This document shows, piece after piece, positions 15,996 through 25,147 of a stretch of DNA of 64,000 nt. The position numbers and the translations under genes were made by a program. The number at the start of each line of letters is the position of its first letter. The stretch's first letter is position 1. This stretch comes from Paenibacillus radicis (ex Gao et al. 2016) (GTDB taxonomy: Bacteria; Bacillota; Bacilli; Paenibacillales; Paenibacillaceae): assembly GCF_014641555.1 (NCBI RefSeq), contig NZ_BMHY01000004.1, positions 479,049 to 543,048 on the forward strand, read 5' to 3'. The notes below the pieces were generated by a model. The model was not told the DNA's origin. It ran no database searches and was given only the letters and a program-made list of their open reading frames with translations.

Positions 15996-16835
15996 ATGAG
16001 CTACAACCATCTACTCGTCAGCCGTGGCAAACAAGCGGAAAATACATCGATTCACCTCGGGTCTACCATCATTGGGGGCGGACAACCGGCGATGATCGCC
16101 GGCCCTTGCTCCGTGGAAAGCTACGAGCAGCTTCGTTCTGTCGCATCACTGTTGAAAAAAACAAGCGTTAACGTCCTTCGCGGCGGTGCCTTCAAGCCAA
16201 GAACCTCCCCTTACGATTTCCAGGGCCTCGGCCTTGACGGGCTGAAGCTGCTGAAAGAGGTTGCCGATGAGTTTGACTTAATTACCATTAGCGAAATCGT
16301 CGATCCTAGACATTTGGAGCTGGCTGGCGATTATATCGACGTTATTCAGATCGGCGCTAGAAACATGCATAACTTCGAGCTGTTGAAAGAAGCCGGACGA
16401 TTGTCCACGCCGATTCTGCTCAAGCGCGGGTTGTCGGCTACGCTGGATGAATTTCTGCATGCTGCGGAATATATTTTGTACGGCGGAAACAAAAACGTCA
16501 TGCTTATCGAAAGAGGTATCCGCACCTACGAACGGGCGACGCGCAATACACTCGATATTTCGGCGGTTCCATTGCTCAAGCTGGAGACTCATTTGTCGGT
16601 ATTGGTCGATGTGACCCATTCTACCGGCCGCAAAGAAATTATGGCGCCTTGCGCCAAAGCTGCTCTTGCAGCAGGCGCTGACGGCGTTATGGTCGAGGTG
16701 CATCCGAATCCGGCTGCCGCTCTCTCCGATTCCGCCCAACAGCTGGACTTCGAGCAGTTCGAAGCTTTCTACAATGAAGTCAAGCGTTCCGGACTGTTGT
16801 CCCCAGCAGCTTCAGCCGGGATTACAATTTCTTAA
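15996..16835 (+). CDS. aroF: 3-deoxy-7-phosphoheptulonate (DAHP) synthase
   Basis: First enzyme of the shikimate pathway, condensing phosphoenolpyruvate and erythrose 4-phosphate. 279 residues, type I-beta (KDO8P-synthase-like) form without chorismate mutase or ACT domain. Motifs include [12 protein letters not shown] (PEP site), [17 protein letters not shown], the substrate/metal-binding [38 protein letters not shown] and [13 protein letters not shown]. The ATG at 15996 follows AAGGAG (15980-15985) by ten bases; an upstream in-frame ORF overlaps the T-box and is not used. Expression is controlled by the T-box leader. The 3' end overlaps the convergent gene by 14 bases. Confidence 0.95.
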   Translation: MSYNHLLVSRGKQAENTSIHLGSTIIGGGQPAMIAGPCSVESYEQLRSVASLLKKTSVNVLRGGAFKPRTSPYDFQGLGLDGLKLLKEVADEFDLITISEIVDPRHLELAGDYIDVIQIGARNMHNFELLKEAGRLSTPILLKRGLSATLDEFLHAAEYILYGGNKNVMLIERGIRTYERATRNTLDISAVPLLKLETHLSVLVDVTHSTGRKEIMAPCAKAALAAGADGVMVEVHPNPAAALSDSAQQLDFEQFEAFYNEVKRSGLLSPAASAGITIS

Positions 16836-17997
16836 AGTCGCTTTTCATAATCTTGAGCACCAGATTGGGCCATTCCGGGTTTGCGGGACAATATTTGCGG
16901 GCGATCTTCTCAACGGTCGTATAGCCTTTGTTCACATAGTTTTTGGACAGCAGCTGCCCGAACTTCAGTACGCTGTCACCCTTTGTCTCAAAGGTGAATG
17001 CCCGGTTATGGGGATTGCTGCCGGTAGCGTTTAAGCCGAATAAATTATTTTTATTTTTCGCCAGCTTGCTTTTGCCATTGCCGCTCTCAAGCTTCATGAC
17101 AGCGATAGTGAAATAGGCATTAATGCCGTATTCCTCTTCGATTTTTAGTATCGCTTGCTCCAGATTCTGCCCGGCCAGCGCCGTATTATCGAGAATCTCG
17201 GCAATATGCGATTCAGACAGACCGGAATCGGCACCGACAATAGAAGATGGCTTGATTGGTTCCGTTTCCTTCTCCTCCGGAAGCGGCTGCGGAATCGCAA
17301 TCCGTAACGTATCCTCATTGCGCAGGAAGGCTTGTTCGATTACTCGCTGCCGCTGTTCCGGAGTTTCCGTCGCTAAGATTGCCTGCTGGAGCTCTTTGAC
17401 ATAGCGGCCATGCACGAAGCCTCCGTCTTTGAGGGCGACCCAGCCGTTATCAAGCGGACGATCGATAACAAGCTTTGTTCCCTGCTTGACGACCTGAACG
17501 ATGTCCGAATCGGCATTGGACTCTGAGCGGATGTTCAAGTAATGCGCAGTCACTTCATAGACGGGATCAAGCGGCAGCGGGGCAATGACAGGCACGCTGT
17601 TTGCTGCCTCGTCGTCTGGCAGGTTGCTTGAAGCCTCGTTGTTGGCAGGAAGGTCGCTTAAAGCACCATTGCCAGCCCCATCTGGTGCCTCCGCAGGCAA
17701 ATCATTGGTATCTTGCGCTTTAGTTGAAGCTGACGAAGCGATTTCATCAGAACTACTTGCTATATGTACAGACGGTCTTTTCTCCTGCTGGGGCGCTGAG
17801 AATGTGAAGTTGTCAATCGATGATTCCAATTGGAGCGGGGACAGCCATTCCTGATCCAGGAAAGCTGCTAATGAAACCTCTTGCGGCTGACCAGCCGCCG
17901 ACTTGCTATATGGATCCGGAAATTGCATACCTAAAGTCGTGAGTAAGGCTGCACAAAGCACATAAACGAACCATTGCAGATTCCGTTTTTTACGCAT
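16822..17997 (-). CDS. SH3-domain glucosaminidase-like wall protein
   Basis: A 391-residue exported cell-wall protein. A signal anchor ([17 protein letters not shown], about residues 10-26) is followed by a disordered Ser/Ala/Asp-rich region of about 110 residues. A bacterial SH3 domain comes next ([30 protein letters not shown], about 148-200). The C-terminal glucosaminidase-like domain has [46 protein letters not shown], where the glutamate in KLESGNGKS is the expected acid. It probably trims peptidoglycan glycan strands. The ATG at 17997 was chosen because GGAGAGG lies seven bases before it. It overlaps the convergent DAHP synthase gene at the 3' end. Confidence 0.85.
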   Translation of the reverse strand: MRKKRNLQWFVYVLCAALLTTLGMQFPDPYSKSAAGQPQEVSLAAFLDQEWLSPLQLESSIDNFTFSAPQQEKRPSVHIASSSDEIASSASTKAQDTNDLPAEAPDGAGNGALSDLPANNEASSNLPDDEAANSVPVIAPLPLDPVYEVTAHYLNIRSESNADSDIVQVVKQGTKLVIDRPLDNGWVALKDGGFVHGRYVKELQQAILATETPEQRQRVIEQAFLRNEDTLRIAIPQPLPEEKETEPIKPSSIVGADSGLSESHIAEILDNTALAGQNLEQAILKIEEEYGINAYFTIAVMKLESGNGKSKLAKNKNNLFGLNATGSNPHNRAFTFETKGDSVLKFGQLLSKNYVNKGYTTVEKIARKYCPANPEWPNLVLKIMKSDFKKL

Positions 17998-18066
17998 ATT
18001 CGTACCTCTCCCTTCATCACCTTGCGATATAGGATAGATTGTACACACGCGATATTGCGAAGCATG

Positions 18067-18258
18067 TCAAACGTTCTGATGCTGCAATTGGTACATTTGT
18101 CGATAAACAAGCTGTTTTATAGCCGATATTGACTCTTTTCCGCAGCAGAGGATCTTCGTCTTGCCGGAACCTAGCAGATGCTGATAGATTGGATACAGGA
18201 AGCTCTTACCCTGCCTGCGCTTGCCGCTCCTTTCTATCAGATTGAAATCTTTCAACAA
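18067..18258 (-). other. doubtful short ORF or gene remnant
   Basis: A 63-codon basic ORF (LKDFNLIERSGKRRQGKSF near the start) with only TTG starts and no ribosome binding site. The same frame stays open upstream through a terminator hairpin back to the stop of the SLH gene. A second frame offers a 20-residue hydrophobic peptide (MRQLAAVFLIILIFAICAFC) ending about ten bases before this ORF, which could mean a frameshifted old gene. No homology recognised. The rest of 17998-18372 holds nothing else except the hairpin at 18330. Confidence 0.2.
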
Positions 18259-18329
18259 AAAGCGCAGATGGCGAATATTAAAATTATTAGAAAAACTGCG
18301 GCTAACTGTCTCATAACGGCTTAAATAGT

Positions 18330-18362
18330 AAAGGAGCAGAGGAAAATCCTCTGCTCCTTTTA
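18330..18362. terminator. terminator after the SLH gene
   Basis: A 13-bp perfect stem (AAAGGAGCAGAGG/CCTCTGCTCCTTT) lies 11 bases after the SLH-protein stop. T-tails are short on both sides, so strength is uncertain. Confidence 0.7.
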
Positions 18363-18372
18363 ATTGTAAGGA

Positions 18373-19848
18373 TTAGTTAGCTGTGAATGAAACTCCGCTT
18401 GCTGTAGCCCAGCTGCCGACAGGAGTTACTTCATACGATAGGCCGGCAGCCAGCTTGCCGCCGTTCTGAATCTCAAATATGCCAATGGCGCCTTTGCGCG
18501 ACTGCACTTTGTATTGAGCGGTTAAAGTTGTTCCATCTGAGCCTTTTAATTGGATGGAACGGTAAGCGAACAATTCATCCATCGGATCGGCCTTGAGCGT
18601 AACGTTCAAAGTCGCGGAATCAGCCTGCGATACGGAATCAATTACAAGCGGTTCGATTGTTCCCGCTACAAAACTGTCATTGGCGAGTGTGAACCAATCC
18701 GACGAAACGGAGTATTTCATGCCAGGCTGCAGCGTCTTTCCTGCTGGAAGCCTGAATTTTGGTTCTTGCTTGCCGTCCGTCGATTGTGTGAAGCCGACAT
18801 AATTGACCGTCATCGGCTCCCCGCCTTCAGGCGTTAACACGGCTTGCCGTGAAGCCAATGAAGAAATGATTTGCATCGGTTTGCCATCCAGCGTATTGTT
18901 CTCGCCCATTACCACCGCATTGGCACCGCGTCCGCCTGCATAAGCAGAGATCAGGTAGCCGTAATCAATCACACCGTCAATACGGAAAGAATCGACTTCA
19001 AACGTATCCGACGCCACTTGTCGTGTAGCGTTTAGTTTCATTTTTTGGCTGCTGGAATCGACCTTGAACGTTTGCTTGCCTTTATAGTTCAATGTGTACA
19101 TCGTATCAGCTTTCATTGTTTGAACCGGTACGATGTAAGTAGCGATTGAGCCCGTCTTCAGTCGAGGCTGATTGTTAAGCTTTAGTCCGTTATCGAATGC
19201 AAAGTTCTCGGTCGCAGCCGCTGTTTCCTCGTCGGCAAGCGTGAGCGGTGCATCAAATGTGACTTCGAACGTAATGGCATTAAGCGCCTTGATCGATTGG
19301 ATCTGAGCCGTTTCCTTACGGATCGCTTGCTCAGACAAGACGAGCAGTTGTGCGGCTTCTCCACGAGTCAGCTTCGTTTGGCCGATGCCAATGCCATCCA
19401 TCCAATAACGGACCGAGTTGACGTCGCGCTGCAGCGCTTTGGCAATCATTGCAGCCGCCTCTCCCCGGTCAGCCAACTGATTTGGCTGGATACTCTCTTC
19501 ATTTGTAATAAGGCCTGTCGCGACGGCTTTATCCACATATTTCTTATACCATTTGCCTGATTCCGAAGCTTCAGGCGCCGAACCAAGCGTCAAGACAATC
19601 ATTTTCACAAGCTCAGCATTTGTTACATCCTTCTCAGCTCTCAGCTTGCCGTCCTCATAGCCTTGAAGCACACCTTTTTTCACCAGATGCTGTATGGCTT
19701 GGTCGACCTGCAGGTTGAACGAAGCGACGATGGACTGCGGCGCGGCTCCTGCTGCCGAGACTGTTGTCATATGAAAGGGGAGCAGCGCTCCTCCGCCTAT
19801 GATTGCTGTTAATGCTGCAATTGCCGTTTTCCGCTGAATTCTATTCAT
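18373..19848 (-). CDS. S-layer homology (SLH) domain protein
   Basis: A 491-residue exported surface protein. The signal peptide (AIAALTAIIGGGALLPFHMTTVSAAGA, cleavage near residue 34) is followed by two to three SLH-like modules at about residues 45-175 (VDQAIQHLVKKGVLQGYEDGKLRAEKDVTNAELVKMIV and a GEAAAMIAKAL repeat). These normally bind pyruvylated wall polymer. The rest is beta-rich with Ig-like repeats (NAITFEVTFDAPLTL, DSATLNVTLKADPMDEL) of the kind found in SLH copper-stalk proteins. The start ATG lies at 19848. An unusual 10-bp inverted repeat lies 24 bases upstream. Confidence 0.88.
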   Translation of the reverse strand: MNRIQRKTAIAALTAIIGGGALLPFHMTTVSAAGAAPQSIVASFNLQVDQAIQHLVKKGVLQGYEDGKLRAEKDVTNAELVKMIVLTLGSAPEASESGKWYKKYVDKAVATGLITNEESIQPNQLADRGEAAAMIAKALQRDVNSVRYWMDGIGIGQTKLTRGEAAQLLVLSEQAIRKETAQIQSIKALNAITFEVTFDAPLTLADEETAAATENFAFDNGLKLNNQPRLKTGSIATYIVPVQTMKADTMYTLNYKGKQTFKVDSSSQKMKLNATRQVASDTFEVDSFRIDGVIDYGYLISAYAGGRGANAVVMGENNTLDGKPMQIISSLASRQAVLTPEGGEPMTVNYVGFTQSTDGKQEPKFRLPAGKTLQPGMKYSVSSDWFTLANDSFVAGTIEPLVIDSVSQADSATLNVTLKADPMDELFAYRSIQLKGSDGTTLTAQYKVQSRKGAIGIFEIQNGGKLAAGLSYEVTPVGSWATASGVSFTAN

Positions 19849-19871
19849 CTTTATCTCTTCCTCTCGCTCTT

Positions 19872-19910
19872 AGTGTTGTTCGGTTACTGCATCAATCATA
19901 GAACAACACT
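19872..19910. promoter_or_regulatory. spaced inverted repeat upstream of the SLH gene
   Basis: AGTGTTGTTC (19872-19881) and GAACAACACT (19901-19910) form a perfect 10-bp inverted repeat with a 19-base centre. It could be a stem in the 5' untranslated mRNA of the SLH gene, an operator, or the terminator of the response regulator gene that ends at 19983; there is no clear T run. Confidence 0.4.
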
Positions 19911-19982
19911 CTAAAACGGAGCATAAAGATGTATAAACTTTTTATAAACAAGCTCATAACTTTGTTCAAACAAGAAGCGCGA

Positions 19983-20669
19983 TCAAACGGTAAAACGATA
20001 TCCGGCGCCCCATACGGTCTCGATGAATTGCGGGTTAGACGGGTCTGCTTCGATCTTCTCGCGAATGCGCGAGACGTGAACCGTTACCGTCGCGATGTCG
20101 CCGGTCGATTCCATCCCCCATATTTTTTCAAACAAACCCTCTTTGCTGAATACACGGTTCGGATTTGCTGCCATAAAAGCCAGCACCTCGAATTCCTTTG
20201 CGGTTAAAGCAATTTCTTTGCCGTGCAGGAAGACCCGGCGTGCCGATTTATCGATCGACAGCTCCCGGATATCGATGCGCTCAGGCTCCTTTTTACTGTC
20301 TGTGAACCGTTCATAACGTGATAAATGGGCTTTTGCCCTCGCAACCAACTCATTAGGACTAAACGGCTTCGTTACGAAATCGTCTGCGCCTAGGCCGAAG
20401 CCGCGGATTTTATCCACCTCTTCTTTTTTGGCCGAAACAATTAATACGGGTACATCAAGCTTCTCCCTTATTTGCTTGCATATTTCAAATCCGTCCGCGC
20501 CCGGGAGCTGAAGATCCAGAATGATTAGCTGGTAGCTTCCGCTTAATGCTAACGCCAATCCTTCCCGGCCGTCATGCGACATGTCCACTGTAAAATCATG
20601 CAATAGAAAATAGTCACGTTGAAGCTCTGCGATATAGGGGTCATCCTCTATAATTAATATCCGTTTCAT
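19983..20669 (-). CDS. OmpR-family response regulator
   Basis: A 228-residue response regulator. The receiver domain (ILIIEDDPYIAELQ; acidic pair D9-D10; phospho-acceptor aspartate in LIILDLQLPGADGFE at about 52; K near 101 in DDFVTKPFSP) precedes a winged-helix DNA-binding domain (ALTAKEFEVLAFMAANPNRVFSKEGLFEKIWG and IREKIEADPSNPQFIETVWGAGYRF). It binds DNA as the output of the kinase encoded just upstream, seven bases away. Kinase-first order is less common than the reverse. Target genes are unknown; the adjacent SLH gene is one candidate. Confidence 0.93.
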   Translation of the reverse strand: MKRILIIEDDPYIAELQRDYFLLHDFTVDMSHDGREGLALALSGSYQLIILDLQLPGADGFEICKQIREKLDVPVLIVSAKKEEVDKIRGFGLGADDFVTKPFSPNELVARAKAHLSRYERFTDSKKEPERIDIRELSIDKSARRVFLHGKEIALTAKEFEVLAFMAANPNRVFSKEGLFEKIWGMESTGDIATVTVHVSRIREKIEADPSNPQFIETVWGAGYRFTV

Positions 20670-20676
20670 AGCTGCA

Positions 20677-22143
20677 TCACCGGCGATCCTCGAAAATTTT
20701 TAACGTAAAATAAATAGTCGTTCCTTGCTGAGGCAAGCTTTCTGCCCCAATCTCCCCGCCATGCCCTTCAATAATTTGTTTGGCTATTGCCAGTCCAAGA
20801 CCGCTGCCTCCCGCTGCCTTACTGCGAGAAGGCTCTTCCCGGTAAAACCGCTCGAAAATATGCGGCAGTGCATCAGGGTGAATACCAGGACCGTTGTCTT
20901 TAATCTGCACGATGGCAAAGCCGTCCTTTTCTTCCATTCCGATCGTAATCCGCTTAGGCTGGCTGACCATATATTTCAGACAATTGCTGAGCAGATTAAC
21001 GACGACACGCTTGAGCTTTTCCCGATCTGCAAGAACAAAGAACTCGTCTTTCCCCGTTGCCAGCCAGCTGACCACTACCCGCTCGTTATCGAAATCGATC
21101 GCAAGCTCCTCCACGACGCTCTTCAGAAACGGAAGCAGCATTAGCTGCTCGAACGAGAACGGTTCCTTGTTCAAGTCCAGCTTAGAGTAGAGCAGCAGCT
21201 CGTCCACCAGTTGCTCCATATCCGATGCCCGAGTGTGGATGGCTCCTACGTATTTGTCCAGCTTTTCCGGTGTATTCGCTACCCCATCACGAATGCCCTC
21301 CGCATAACCTTTAATTGTCGTTATCGGTGTCCGGAGATCATGCGAAATGTTCGAGAGCAGCTGCTTCCGGTTCTCCTCGTAATGGAGCTGCAGTTGAACG
21401 GAATCATACAGCTGTCTGCGCATTTGGTCAAAGGTCAGCACGAGCTGCCCCACCTCATCACGAGAGCTCGAATGCAGTTGGAACGTTAAGTCTCCTTCGG
21501 TAATATGCTCGGCAGATCGCCGAAGCGCATCGAGCGGCTTAATGATTTTACGTGTTACATAGCGGTACAACAGCCAGCCGGTCAGCAGTAAAATGGCAGC
21601 CAGCATTCCGATTAGTATCGGCAGCAGCGTGCGAATCACCTCTGCGAATGGGCTGCGTTCCCTGATAACAAAGATGCTGCCCTGCTCTTCAGGAGAGAAA
21701 TAAAAATCGAATTTGGCGTAGGAAAAAAAACGATTGCCCACATTCATCGTATTGCGGATAGAACGGTTGTTCAGATCGTATGCGGGCAGCGCTCCTATTA
21801 AATCAACATCATGGAGCGTTGGCGTTTGATATAAAATGCGCTCGTCGTCACGAACGACAAGACCCGCCTGCACCATCTTCAACTGCTGATCGTAGTCTTC
21901 GAGCAGCAGCGTCTCCTTCAGACGCATTGGATCATGTTTGGCCAAATATTTCAGATCGATGAACAAGCTGTCTTCTTCATCGGAAAGCGGATGAACCGCA
22001 TAGTGTACTTTATAAAACCCGCTGATGCTGCGGAAATCTCCGGTTACCGCAACCGACAGCGAATATGCCGCCAGCGCGAACACGATTACGGACACGATGA
22101 CTACCGACATGAACGACAGCAGCAGCCGAAAGCGGATGGACAA
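20677..22143 (-). CDS. sensor histidine kinase (HAMP, HisKA, HATPase)
   Basis: A 488-residue membrane kinase. TM1 (FRLLLSFMSVVIVSVIVFALAAY) is followed by an extracellular sensor of about 130 residues and TM2 (LLPILIGMLAAILLLTGWLLY). A HAMP domain follows (KIIKPLDALRRSAEHITEGDLTF). The phospho-accepting histidine lies in NISHDLRTPITTIKGYAEGI, and the ATP-binding domain has N, G1 (IKDNGPGIHPDAL) and G2 (GSGLGLAIAKQIIEGHGG) boxes. The start is a TTG at 22143, eight bases after AAGGAGG. It pairs with the response regulator immediately downstream. The extracellular ligand is unknown. Confidence 0.92.
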   Translation of the reverse strand: MSIRFRLLLSFMSVVIVSVIVFALAAYSLSVAVTGDFRSISGFYKVHYAVHPLSDEEDSLFIDLKYLAKHDPMRLKETLLLEDYDQQLKMVQAGLVVRDDERILYQTPTLHDVDLIGALPAYDLNNRSIRNTMNVGNRFFSYAKFDFYFSPEEQGSIFVIRERSPFAEVIRTLLPILIGMLAAILLLTGWLLYRYVTRKIIKPLDALRRSAEHITEGDLTFQLHSSSRDEVGQLVLTFDQMRRQLYDSVQLQLHYEENRKQLLSNISHDLRTPITTIKGYAEGIRDGVANTPEKLDKYVGAIHTRASDMEQLVDELLLYSKLDLNKEPFSFEQLMLLPFLKSVVEELAIDFDNERVVVSWLATGKDEFFVLADREKLKRVVVNLLSNCLKYMVSQPKRITIGMEEKDGFAIVQIKDNGPGIHPDALPHIFERFYREEPSRSKAAGGSGLGLAIAKQIIEGHGGEIGAESLPQQGTTIYFTLKIFEDRR

Positions 22144-22264
22144 TGCCGGCGCCTCCTTCAAAGTCTATTGCACCCTATTGTACTACCCCGCTCCTTAGAA
22201 ATCTATTAGCCAAGTTAAACAATCCTTAATATGGAAAATAAACCAGTGAAGAAGGAATTAGCGA

Positions 22265-22453
22265 ATCAAAATGTAAATCTGCATGTTGTCAGCCGCATTT
22301 TCGATGATCTATGGTATCAAAATGCAAAAGTGCATTTTGATTGGCCTAAAAAGGCCCCGCATCGTAAAATATAGCGATTTCAAATGCACTTTTGCATTTT
22401 GAACGCTGTTTAGGAGCTTTTAACGCTCATCAGCCTGCACTTTTACATTTTGT
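22265..22453. repeat. palindromic intergenic repeat, family A, copy 1
   Basis: A roughly 190-base element with a second copy at 41161-41349 in the same orientation. It begins with CAAAATGTAAA and ends with its inverse (TGCACTTTTACATTTTG). Inside is a perfect palindrome TCAAAATGCA-aaag-TGCATTTTGA and, inverted, TCAAATGCACTTTTGCATTTTGA. The four modules are arranged forward, forward, reverse, reverse, so the whole can fold into one large cruciform or hairpin. It occupies most of the 520-base gap between the kinase gene and the ParB-like gene; no coding signal is seen there. Confidence 0.75.
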
Positions 22454-22683
22454 TTCTTCTTTCGTACGGGAAAATTGTGTGATGATAGTATTTTCCCGAA
22501 TTTTAAATGCCGCTAATTATTAGAGGCATTAACAAATTGATGCTAAGCTGCCGCTCCACTCCTCTTTGCTGCTGCAGTTATGAACATCGCAGCCCTCCAT
22601 TTTCCAGCATTCATGCTATAATAGAACAGTCGTGTTTACGAGCCTGCCGCTTTGCAGGCTATTCAGCCGATAGGAGGATAACG

Positions 22684-23787
22684 ATGGATATTGTTCAAAT
22701 TGCCACTCATTTAATTGACGAAGATACGGAGCAGCCCCGGTACCAATTCGACGAAGAAGCGCTGCAGGAACTAATGAACAGCATAGACGAGCTCGGCTTG
22801 CTTTCTCCTATTAAAGTAAGAGAAACCGCAGGCGGCCGGTACAAAATTATATATGGCAACAGACGCTATAAAGCGTGTAAGACGCTCGGCCGTCCTGCCA
22901 TTCCATGCATTGTCTCGACGGTGACCAACGAGCTGGATATTTACTTGGAGCAAATCGCGGAAAATTTGACGCGGGAAGGCTTCTCTCCCATTGAAGAAGC
23001 GGAGGCGTTCCATAAGCTGCTTAACGATCCGAAATTCAGCAGCTCGACGAAGTTTTTATCCAGCAAGCTCGGCAAGCCAGAGAGCTATATTAAAAACAAA
23101 TGCGAACTGCTGAAATTCAGCAATGCGGTGAAAAAGCTTATCGTCAGCGGAACGGAAATCCGTAAGGATAAACTGACTGAGGACCAGCTCTTGCCGCTTA
23201 AGGATTTGCCAATGGAGCATCGTGATCCGCTTGCGCTTATCATGGCACGGGACGAAATGCCGGTAAGCGACGTCAAAAAAATCGCCAAGCTGTTTAAAGA
23301 CAGCGAGATTACGCCTTCTACGAAGGACAAGCTGCTTTACAAGTCAGGTCCAGGATTGCTGGAAACCTGGTATACGATTCAGCATAACAAGGCCGAGAAA
23401 GCAAAACAGCCTGCGGAAGCGAAACCTAAACCGAAATCGAATCCAAGCCATTCAGAAACTGACAAACCGGATGCGAGCAAGCCAGAAGCAAGCAAACCGG
23501 AGACAGGCAAGCTGGAATTGCTGCAGATGGACATTACTACCTCAGCTCCCGGCCCTTCAGCGGTTTCAGAGGCAAATTCACCGCTCATCGCACAGCAGCT
23601 TCAGCAATTGCTTACCGCACTCCCTCCCCATTCGGCTCTGCTGCCGGAGGCGCTGCATTCGTTTCAAGAACTAAGCGCTGAGGAGAGACAAGCTTTGCTT
23701 AGCGGCATCGACTCGCTGCTTGTGAACCTGCAAAGCCATCTGGCCGAATGGAATAAAATTAAAAGCTTAACGATGCAATCGCAATAA
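22684..23787 (+). CDS. ParB-like partition protein without ParA
   Basis: A 367-residue ParB/Spo0J-like protein. The N-terminal ParB/Srx domain (QPRYQFDEEALQELMNSIDELGLLSPIKVRE, IIYGNRRYKACKTLG, QIAENLTREGFSPIEEAEAF; residues about 15-110) is followed by a helix-turn-helix region (SSKLGKPESYIKNKCELL). A long Lys/Pro/Ser-rich linker (about 235-290) leads to a C-terminal helical part. The usual GERRxRA box is GNRRYKA. No ParA gene is adjacent and the location is not origin-like, so this is probably an orphan ParB-type DNA-binding protein. The ATG at 22684 follows AGGAGG; a TATAAT box lies at 22617-22622. Confidence 0.85.
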   Translation: MDIVQIATHLIDEDTEQPRYQFDEEALQELMNSIDELGLLSPIKVRETAGGRYKIIYGNRRYKACKTLGRPAIPCIVSTVTNELDIYLEQIAENLTREGFSPIEEAEAFHKLLNDPKFSSSTKFLSSKLGKPESYIKNKCELLKFSNAVKKLIVSGTEIRKDKLTEDQLLPLKDLPMEHRDPLALIMARDEMPVSDVKKIAKLFKDSEITPSTKDKLLYKSGPGLLETWYTIQHNKAEKAKQPAEAKPKPKSNPSHSETDKPDASKPEASKPETGKLELLQMDITTSAPGPSAVSEANSPLIAQQLQQLLTALPPHSALLPEALHSFQELSAEERQALLSGIDSLLVNLQSHLAEWNKIKSLTMQSQ

Positions 23788-23831
23788 CAGAAGCCCGCCC
23801 CTGCGGTTAATCCGCTAGGGACGGGCTTCTG
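23788..23831. terminator. bidirectional terminator
   Basis: A strong hairpin (CAGAAGCCCG/CGGGCTTCTG with inner CCCT/AGGG pairing) starts directly after the ParB-like stop codon and lies between the two convergent genes. Confidence 0.85.
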
Positions 23832-23837
23832 TTCATT

Positions 23838-25067
23838 TCATATATGCCGGTCGGGGTCGATGCCTTTCGTTTCGGGTGCGAATAGTAATACCGTCACCGC
23901 GCCAACAAGAATCGCTATGAAAAAAACGATAAACACAGCTGTTAACGGAACGCCTGCTGCAACCAGCACCCCGACGAGATAAGGGCCGATGACGCCCCCT
24001 ACCCTTCCGATCGCTGCGGCAAAGCCAACGCCTGTTGCCCGGATCGAGGTCGGATACAGTTCTGGCGTATAGGCATACATTGCACCCCAAGCGCCCAGAT
24101 TGAAGAAGGATAGACAGATTCCTGCCGTTACAAGCATCGCTTCCGAGCTCGCTGTTCCAAACCATATCGCGCTGACTGCGGTCATTGCCAGATACGTCAC
24201 CAGGACGAATTTACGGCCATATTTTTCGATAAAGTATGCAGCCGTAAAGTAGCCCGGCAACTGGGCAATTGTGATGATTAATACATACTGGAAGCTTTTC
24301 AGCAGACCAAAGCCCTTCAATACCATAACGGTTGGCAGCCACAGAAACATGCCATAGTAAGAGAAAACAACAGTAAACCAAAGCACCCATAACGCAGCAG
24401 TTGATTTTCGATAAGGACTTGACCATACAGAGTTCATCCGATCACGGAAGCTTAGCTTAGTTCCGGCTTGCCGTAAGAAACGCGAGGAATCCTGAACGGC
24501 TTTCCGTAAGTATAAGGCATACAAGGCTGGAACGGCTCCGATCGCGAAGGCCATTCTCCAGCCATAGCGGGGAATAACGAAATAAGCGATTAACGCCGCT
24601 AGAATCCAACCGCCCGCCCAGAAACTCTCCAGCAGCACGATGGCTCGTCCCCTATCCTTAACCGGCACTGACTCGGATACGAGCGTAGAAGCAACCGGCA
24701 GCTCTCCGCCAAGACCAAAGCCGGCAATAAAACGCAAGACGCATAACACTGCAAAACTCGCTGCCAGTGCTGACAAGCCGCTGGCGACCGAGAAGATCAA
24801 CAACGTCCATAGCAAGATCGAGCGTCTGCCGTAGCGGTCTGCAAGCGAACCTGCAACTGCTGCGCCCACAGCCATGCCCACAGAATTAATAGCGGCCATT
24901 AGTCCGATCTGCTGAGCTCCCAGTCCCCATTCTACGCTTAATGCGGCGGCTATAAACGAGACAAGTCCGACATCCATCGCATCGAACAGCCAGCTTAAGC
25001 CGGTGCTGACCAGCAGCTTGCGAAGCTTGGCATCACGGAATAACGTTACCGCCGTGTCATTGCCCAT
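23838..25067 (-). CDS. MFS transporter, NiaP-like
   Basis: A 409-residue major facilitator with 12 predicted helices. The loop 2-3 signature GSLADRYGRRSILLW (about residues 74-88) and its half-repeat YFIEKYGRKFVLV are present. LRFIAGFGLGGELPVASTLVSESVP and SWLFDAMDVGLVSFIAAAL resemble the Bacillus YceI/NiaP group, which imports nicotinate, and related aromatic-acid carriers. The substrate is therefore a guess. The ATG at 25067 has GGAGG eight bases before it. The gene is alone and convergent with the ParB-like gene. Confidence 0.88.
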   Translation of the reverse strand: MGNDTAVTLFRDAKLRKLLVSTGLSWLFDAMDVGLVSFIAAALSVEWGLGAQQIGLMAAINSVGMAVGAAVAGSLADRYGRRSILLWTLLIFSVASGLSALAASFAVLCVLRFIAGFGLGGELPVASTLVSESVPVKDRGRAIVLLESFWAGGWILAALIAYFVIPRYGWRMAFAIGAVPALYALYLRKAVQDSSRFLRQAGTKLSFRDRMNSVWSSPYRKSTAALWVLWFTVVFSYYGMFLWLPTVMVLKGFGLLKSFQYVLIITIAQLPGYFTAAYFIEKYGRKFVLVTYLAMTAVSAIWFGTASSEAMLVTAGICLSFFNLGAWGAMYAYTPELYPTSIRATGVGFAAAIGRVGGVIGPYLVGVLVAAGVPLTAVFIVFFIAILVGAVTVLLFAPETKGIDPDRHI

Positions 25068-25147
25068 TTAGACAGCCTCCAGCAAAATATCGTTTTTGCT
25101 GTAATTTGCCCAGCTAAAGCTAGTATTATGTGAATGTACATTCAGCC

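Noticed and set aside
22617..22622. TATAAT as a proven promoter of the ParB-like gene
   Set aside because: The -10 box is perfect but no -35 box is seen at the right distance, so it is only mentioned in the gene entry.
22684..23787. Plasmid or chromosomal partition locus
   Set aside because: No parA, no parS-like sequence and no origin genes in the surroundings.
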